Shown in pieces: positions 49,881 through 64,000 of a stretch of 64,000 nucleotides of DNA. The first letter of the stretch is position 1; every line of letters begins with the position of its first letter. The DNA lies in assembly GCF_949628215.1 (NCBI RefSeq), contig NC_134277.1:60791918-60855917 (forward strand), given 5' to 3'. Made by a program: the position numbers and the translations under genes. Under the pieces are notes generated by a model. It was not told the DNA's origin. It ran no database searches and was given only the letters and a program-made list of their open reading frames with translations. This DNA is from Phalacrocorax aristotelis (taxonomy: Eukaryota; Chordata; Aves; Suliformes; Phalacrocoracidae).

Positions 49881-52800
49881 ATCATAAATTGTGAGCGCAA
49901 GTGATTATAGGGACAAAATAAATCTATTTCTCTTGTCTCTTTCCACTCAATCAAACATAAATCCAGAATGGAGGTTTCATCCTTAAAGATTCAAGAGATA
50001 TATTTTAACCTGGAAAAAAATTTCCAACAAATAGCTTATACGTCATAAAGGCAAAGGAGTAAAACGTGGAAGCAAAGAGAATTTTAAAGTGTCTCTGTAC
50101 CCCTCCCTGGCGCGGGGATTAATATCTGATTAATCAGGCGGATTGTGTCCTACAGGCTAACTAGCAGTGGAGGGGGAAGTATATTGTTCTCAGCTCTGTA
50201 CTGTGCATTTACATGCCTTTTCAAAAGGTGTGTGTCTGCATGACGTCAAGAAGAATCTTAAGCCTTGTTTGTAGGAAGGACGCTGCAAATGATCCAATCT
50301 ATGAAACTGTCCATGTTTGGTGAAAGAGGATATATGAATAATAAATTGGTTAAGAGAGGGGTTTGGTTTATTTTTTAGTATGTTTTGAATCAAGCCTAAC
50401 ACTGAAAACAATAGATGTGCCTTTGAATGCTTATTGTAAGGCAAACGCTTGCCAAATACTTTGATATGGTAATAGTTCAGCAATTTTGAAATTTATGTGA
50501 GCTAGAGTATAAACCAGCATCCAATATCTTAAGTTGTTTTTAAAATAGTATAAGAACAAGCAAACAGCTTGTGTTTGGACAAAGGTAGTGTTTAATGTGC
50601 TTCTGTTTTAGTTTTTTGAAAATATTTTTTTGTGCTTGTGTCGTATGGCATTGGTTCATTCAATATTGCATATCTTGGGTAAATAACTGATAATTGGCTC
50701 AGTGTGCAGGTAGTAGAGACTTTGAGGGAGTAAAACTGATTGGGAACCTTTTTGAGTGTTGCTGTTTGAATACAGAGCATCTATTGACTTTCTGGATCAG
50801 CCTTGCTGAAATACAGCAACATGAGAGCCGGATAAAGTAAATTAGAGGAGTCAAGCTGGAAAAACAGGGAGGAAAGAGTATGGCAAGAAGAATTTCATTT
50901 TGCCTTTTGAAGTGTGTGACTGTATTAAACTTGCTCCTCTTTTCTGTCTTTGGAAGCCAAAGATTAAATATTTATTATGCTTTATCCTTTCAGCACAGAG
51001 GGCTGATATTTTGCTTGTAGTGGCCATTTACATGAACATGGTTAGTGCATCAGTTTTTACAAAAGATGTCAAGCTGTAGCCAGTGTCCAAATGAGCTTGT
51101 ACTGAATTTTTGTTATTGGGAAATTTGCATTCAGCTTTAGAAAATGGATAGAGGCAGTGGACAGGGGTGAAATTCTGATTCACTCTCAGAACCTTTTTAA
51201 CACTAAAAGTCTTTGACTTGCTTTTAATAGCATTCATTCCACCATACCTTATTAGTGAAATTTGCTTCTCTTCCTTAATGCGTTTTGGTTTTTAAAGTAT
51301 GATTAAATCTGGTCACCTTAGCTCACACTGTTAGATGTGGCAAGACTGTTCTTCTCATGTTTGAAATTAGACAAGGGATAAAATACTTGGAAATTACTAA
51401 GTCTAGGTCCTGTGCCTCTCTACTGAATGTCTTTAAAAAAAATGCTATCTGAGCTCTTGGGTCAGCTGGAAAACTTTGCTCTGGGCCTATAAGTTCTTAC
51501 CAGGCCAAGAAGGTGATAACTTCAAATTCTATCTGTAATTACTGAAGTAAGCTATCTTGAAATCCGTAGTTCAGAAATAAATGTTTGTAGGAGAACAACA
51601 GGTGATGCATAAGCCTTGGAGCTGTGAAGCTGAAAGTTATCTTGTATTAGGACATAAAAATGAGGTAGTCATTCAGCAGGTGGCTTGAGATGCTGTAAAT
51701 CCAGTGGGTTTTACTATATTTTTTTAGATAAAAGTAGGGTTAACTTTCAGGTTTCCTTATAGGCCTCATTTGGCATACACATCATTTTCCTCAGATGGGA
51801 AATTTAAAAGAAATACCACTTATTATTAGACCAATAAAACCAAACCGACTGTTTTCCAATTTGGTGTGTTTCCTTGCATATGAGGTGAGTCATGTCATGT
51901 CCCCCACAGTAATGAAAAGGAGGGAATAGCATTTCCCGCTCTCTTTCAAGGCTGTTGTTCTAAAGTTTTCACAGAAATATTACCTCCTTTTGACAATTGG
52001 CATGGGCAGGAATGACAGTTTTGTTTGACTGTGTTTTAACTGCAGTGCTTGAATGCAGGTGTGAAAGATAGGATGGCTTTGAACACACACTGAGTACTGC
52101 TGCATCAAATTGTGTATATATAATCTGGAAACTGCAGGGGTAATTTTTTTGCATGTAAATGTAGCTGGTCCTGAAGATACAATGAAACCTGCATTCTCTG
52201 GACCACAGCAACAGAGCGGATGTTGCGACTTGGGCACGTGGTCCTGTCCATGAGGGAGGTCACCAGTAAGTTTGATCTGTTTGGGTGAGAAACCATTGTG
52301 ATGGTCAGTTCAAGACTGGCTTGTGTAGTCTCACCAACCGCACTTCAGGTGAGAGATCTCCCTGATGTAAAGGTTATGACTTAACGTTGAGGTTTTAATT
52401 TACCTGTTGCAATTCACGGTTCTTGGGAGGGCACCTTGCTCTTAGCAGCTGCGTACAGCCCAGGCACTGAGAAGTGATAAACTTATAAAGAGCAAGATGA
52501 GAGTTTAGAAGTTTAGCAATCAGGACATTGGGTAAAGAGATGCAGTGTAACTACTGCGGACTCGATTTGACCTTCCAGAATTGTTTGCCTAGAAGAGGTT
52601 TTCTGTACGTGAATCCCCAAAAAATAATTTTGAAAACTACATGTACACTTTTCACATGAAATAGGACTTCATATTTTCACTCGGTGTTTTGTGTATAATA
52701 ACTTTGCTAAGTAACAAAGCCTTGGTTTACCCCTCCTCTCTCTATGCATATAACACCATAGCTCAGTTTAACCACTAAGTACAAATGGTTGCTTTCATAA

Positions 52801-53065
52801 ATAAGCTTTGTAGTTAAAGTATTCTTATGTAGTGAAACTTCACTCCTGTTAAGGTAATAATTACCTTTCTATTTTTCTGCACATGAATAAATTTTCAAAA
52901 AATTAGTAGTAGTTTATAGCATTATTCATCTATTGCTTTATTTCCCAACTGTATTAACTAGTACTAACTGGAAGAAGTAAATTATTTGAGTCTAGGAAGT
53001 TAGTGTCATGATACTATCATTCTGTATTCACGTCTTTAATTGTGAAATTAAAATTGGAATACAGC

Positions 53066-53125
53066 CAAGTGAGGTAATGTTGTCAAATATAGTGGGAGGG
53101 ATAGTGAGGTAATGTCAAATATAGT
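53066..53125. repeat. Short tandem duplication
   Basis: The phrase AGTGAGGTAATG(TTG)TCAA with ATATAGTGG appears twice in a row, differing by a 3-nt TTG. This looks like a local slippage duplication of about 33 bp. Confidence 0.8.
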
Positions 53126-54879
53126 GGACTTTATTGCTTATAAAGAAAAGATTTCTACGTAGTGGACTGCATGAGAAAATAAAAGTAAAAATTAAGTTCT
53201 TTCTCATGGCATTGTTTTTAGTGGCTACATCCTGACTTAAATATAGAGGGTTACTTTAGGGGGAGGGGAGGGAAAATTACTAAAGTATGACTGAGGAATA
53301 CCATGAGTTTAAAGGACTATGGGAAAAGGTAGTATCTGTAGAGCACCAGTATTTGTAGACGCTTAGAGAAGAAAGTTAAATATTTCTATCATCACAGAGG
53401 GGGAAATTCCCCACCCACTGGGCAGCTGGTAACCACTTGCTTGCAATAGAAGGGTGGCTGCCTCTTACTGGCACCTGGAGAGATGTCTGAGTAAGAGCCC
53501 TGGCTGTCGCTCCCCCCTGCATGCTGTCTGGGAAGGGACCTTGGCCCAGTTGTGAAGTCTTGTAATGGTTATTATGCTTTCTGCTAGCTAGCAAGGGGTT
53601 GGCCTTTTGTAATGAACCTCTATACAGCAGGGAAGTATTTCATATTAGTTACGCCAAAATATTTTTACTAAAATGCACTCTCGTTCTAGGCTGCTTGTTT
53701 TTTGCAGATCTGTAAGAAAGTAAAGGTCAGTTACTTTTTACACATACTGCAGTCATAGAAGAGTTGTAGATTCATAACCATGCCTTCTCTTGCTTGAGTG
53801 GGAAGTCCAAACAGTACCCGATAAAGGAACCAAAAAGTTTATTCTCTCCTGGATTGTAGACATCAAATTCATTTTCTTGCTTTGTATTGCAGTGCTGACT
53901 TAAGATCGTAGTCCAAGATTGTGGGTGTGTAATGTGCACGAAGCTTTTCCCTCAGTAAAGGCAAATGGCCACTTGTGGACCTTTGTTCTTTCTGGCTTTC
54001 ATTGCTCAGTTGTTGAACTCTGTCATTATTAGTACTGCAGCAGGTTCAATTTCTGGAAATTAGAGGAGTTAAATACAAACAGAGTTATGTATGATGGTGC
54101 ATTATTCCTATGTGTCTTTGATAACCAGTTTGCTGTAATTAGAGAAACAGAATGGCAAAGTTAAAATTTAAGTGTGTGTTTTATAAGATATATATTGATT
54201 GAATTCTTGGTTTTCCACCTAATCTTCTAAGTAATTTTTGTTCATGTAAAAAAAATCTAGCTACAGAAGCAGTTCGATTGAAATGAGACAGTCCTTGTTG
54301 CTTAGATTGACATAATGAAAATAATTCCTAGTGTTTTCTACTTAGAGCTTGAGATTTACATTCTTATGGGTGATGGACAGTAAAGGACTATGAGGAGTGG
54401 TAACTGCTGTGTTTCTGCAGTAAGACAGTAATTGACTAAAAAAAACTGAAGAAATGTCTCGATCTTAACTGGTCTTCTTGGGATCAAGGAGAAAAGACAG
54501 AAGGTAAGTCCTACAAATAATTGGGTGGGAGTCAGGGAGGGTATAACAGAATACTTAATCTGTAACAGTGTGAACCCTGGATTGGAACATGCAGTAGCCT
54601 AGAAGTGGCTGTGACAAAGCACCTATGAAGTACAGTCGGTCCTGAAAGAATCTCTTTATTTTCTGCTGCTCAAAGATCAAACAAATAATAGGATTTCTCA
54701 AGTCTCGGCCTATATTATCCTTGAAATTACAGAAGGGTTCAGGCGAGCCTTGGTCGGCAGGCTCCATTACAGGACAGGTTTATCATAAAGCGGTATACTT
54801 GTCTATAGAAGCATGGCAAAAAAGTCGTTATGTGTTTCACCATGTTTTGAGTATTTCAGTGAATGAGCTCTAGGGTACA

Positions 54880-55212
54880 GAACCATAGAATGGTTTGGGC
54901 TGGAAGGGACCTTTAAAGATCATCTAGTCCAACCTCCCTGCCCTGGCCAGGGACGTCTTGCACTAGGTCAGGTTGCTCAAAGCCCCATCCAACCTGACCT
55001 TGAACACTTCCACAATGGGACATCCACAGCTTCTCTGGGCAACCTGTTCCAGGGTCTCACTGCCCTCATTGTAAAAAAATGTCTTATACCCAATCTAAAT
55101 CTGCCCTCTTCCAGTTTAAAGCTATTGCCTCTTGTCCTGTCACTACAGTCCATGATAAAAAGTCTTTCTCCATCTTTCTTATAAGCCCCCTTTTTTTATT
55201 GAAAGGCTGTAG
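54880..55212 (-). mobile_element. CR1 3' fragment (antisense) in CUL1 intron 1
   Basis: On the + strand it begins ACCATAGAATGGTTTGGGCT and GGAAGGGACCTTTAAAGATC, the reverse complement of a CR1 3' end. Over about 330 bp it is close to the reverse complement of the 44.3 kb copy. It fades out near 55,212, in the CR1 coding end (TTTCTTATAAGCCCCC near 55,175). Confidence 0.94.
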
Positions 55213-56237
55213 TAAGAGTAAGTTGGTCCTGACTTACTGCAACTCTGTTATCTATGGGTTATTTTTTTAAACTGTGGGTACCTCCTTTGTCATTTTCGGG
55301 CATCTTCTTAATTTTGTTGCTATGGTGGATGAGACATTAAAATGGCAAAATATTTTTAAGAACTTCTGTAAAAATGGATCTTCTCTGCTTGATATTCTCA
55401 GCAGTCCTTTCCACATGACTGTTTTACTACTCTGTCTTTTCATGAGGCTGATGATTTGATAACCATCTTTTCAATACCTCCCAAACTTTTTGCGCTTAAG
55501 CACTTATGGGAGTAGTGAATTTTTTTACTCTTATTCTTTCATTCACAATTCATGCAGTCTTTATTTTGTGCGCTCCATTAGCTGTTCTTTGTTCCTGCTA
55601 TTATTGGAGGTGTATTCTCTTGCTGGTAAGATGGTATTGAAGGAAGTGGTGTTCATTTGCTTAGCAAAGACATGATAAGCATGTGTTTACCAGGTAGAAA
55701 AATCCTCTGCTCCCCAAACCCCTGGGACTTTCAGGTTACCTGTAATAGAATCTCAAGTCTGGAAGAGTTACTGATAACCAAAGAAGAATAGTTATTTTTA
55801 GTATCTTCTGGATAATCTTGGAGATCCAGCAGGATTCTTGTTAAACCATGAGTAGTTACCACAGAAGCCTGAGTTGTTTGGAAGTACTGGAGTTTTACTG
55901 TTATGTAGAGAGGAAACACTTCCTAGTAGGATAGTGTCTGCTGCTTGGAAAGATTTTTACTGTTATGTTTCCTTTATTAGCGTTAGGGTTTTGTTGTCAG
56001 CAGCACTGACCTAAGTGCCTACAGGCTTTGGACAGATCTGGGCGGTAGCAGTCACATTTTGTAGAGGATTGCTGAATTGCAAAATTATGTTCCTTGGTTC
56101 TGGTATTTCAGATCTCAACATATTTCTCATCTGTGTAAATGAAAATGTTTCAGTGAAATCGTTAACCGTGTATCTTTCTCTAGTGTGAATGAATTTGGAC
56201 TGTCATATAACATGTATATTTTATTTTCCTTTTGCAG

Positions 56238-64000
<7,763 letters not shown>

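Larger units (their letters stand above)
40096..56237 (+). other. CUL1: CUL1 intron 1 (16.1 kb)
   Basis: It runs from GTGAGT at 40,096 to a pyrimidine-rich acceptor (TTTTCCTTTTGCAG) ending at 56,237. The first 660 bp remain CpG-rich. The rest is AT-rich and contains CR1 fragments at 44.3 kb (+), 49.7 kb (-) and 54.9 kb (-), a T15A8 run at 49,038-49,060, and a small direct duplication near 53,066-53,125. No additional coding exon is recognisable. Open frames up to 141 codons (47,531-47,956) have no domain. Alternative non-coding first exons cannot be ruled out. Confidence 0.75.

Overview
The window looks like bird nuclear DNA. It carries several CR1 LINE fragments with the typical bird CR1 3' end, an env-less class III (ERV-L-like) provirus with long open frames, AT-rich non-coding DNA, and one GC-rich CpG island. 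The only host gene I can identify is the 5' end of CUL1 (cullin-1, the SCF ubiquitin-ligase scaffold), on the + strand. A CpG-island promoter and non-coding first exon lie near 39.5-40.8 kb. After an intron of about 16 kb comes the first coding exon at 56,238-56,530, which encodes the nearly invariant cullin-1 N-terminus. The remaining CUL1 exons lie beyond the window.

Layout. 1-6.6 kb: intergenic, no supported gene. 6.6-7.1 kb: a diverged solo LTR related to the provirus, followed directly by a degraded CR1 (7.2-8.3 kb). 8.3-20.4 kb: intergenic, with microsatellites and a possible old LTR-like segment at 10.15-10.8 kb. 20.4-20.8 kb: a CR1 tail running into a 316-nt pure polypyrimidine tract. 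21.3-22.8 kb: a GC-rich island of ~170-bp tandem units plus an adjoining unrecognised GC-rich block. 23.4-24.56 kb: a CR1 with readable reverse transcriptase. 26.2 kb: another CR1 tail. 29.74-36.26 kb: a provirus on the - strand. 36.3-39.5 kb: unannotated CUL1 upstream flank. 39.5-64 kb: CUL1 5' region, with three CR1 fragments in intron 1.

The provirus is the richest element. Two ~495-bp LTRs (roughly a dozen substitutions apart by eye) flank a tRNA-Lys-type primer binding site, a short leader, and gag, pro and pol. All coding sequence lies in one frame of 1,685 codons, broken by three in-frame stops: a TGA inside the gag region, a TAG at the gag/pro boundary and a TAG near the start of RT. 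Protease (DTG), reverse transcriptase (YIDD), RNase H and integrase (HHCC plus D,D35E) motifs are present. There is no env and no clear zinc knuckle in Gag. The gag region starts with a 251-residue segment with about four hydrophobic, probably membrane-spanning stretches, which is unlike a normal matrix domain.

CUL1 control features visible in the sequence are the CpG island, a G-quadruplex-type motif just inside intron 1, and a 5' UTR with several short upstream ORFs. One of these starts at the end of exon 1 and continues across the exon 1/exon 2 junction. No bacterial-type features, tRNA, rRNA or CRISPR were seen.
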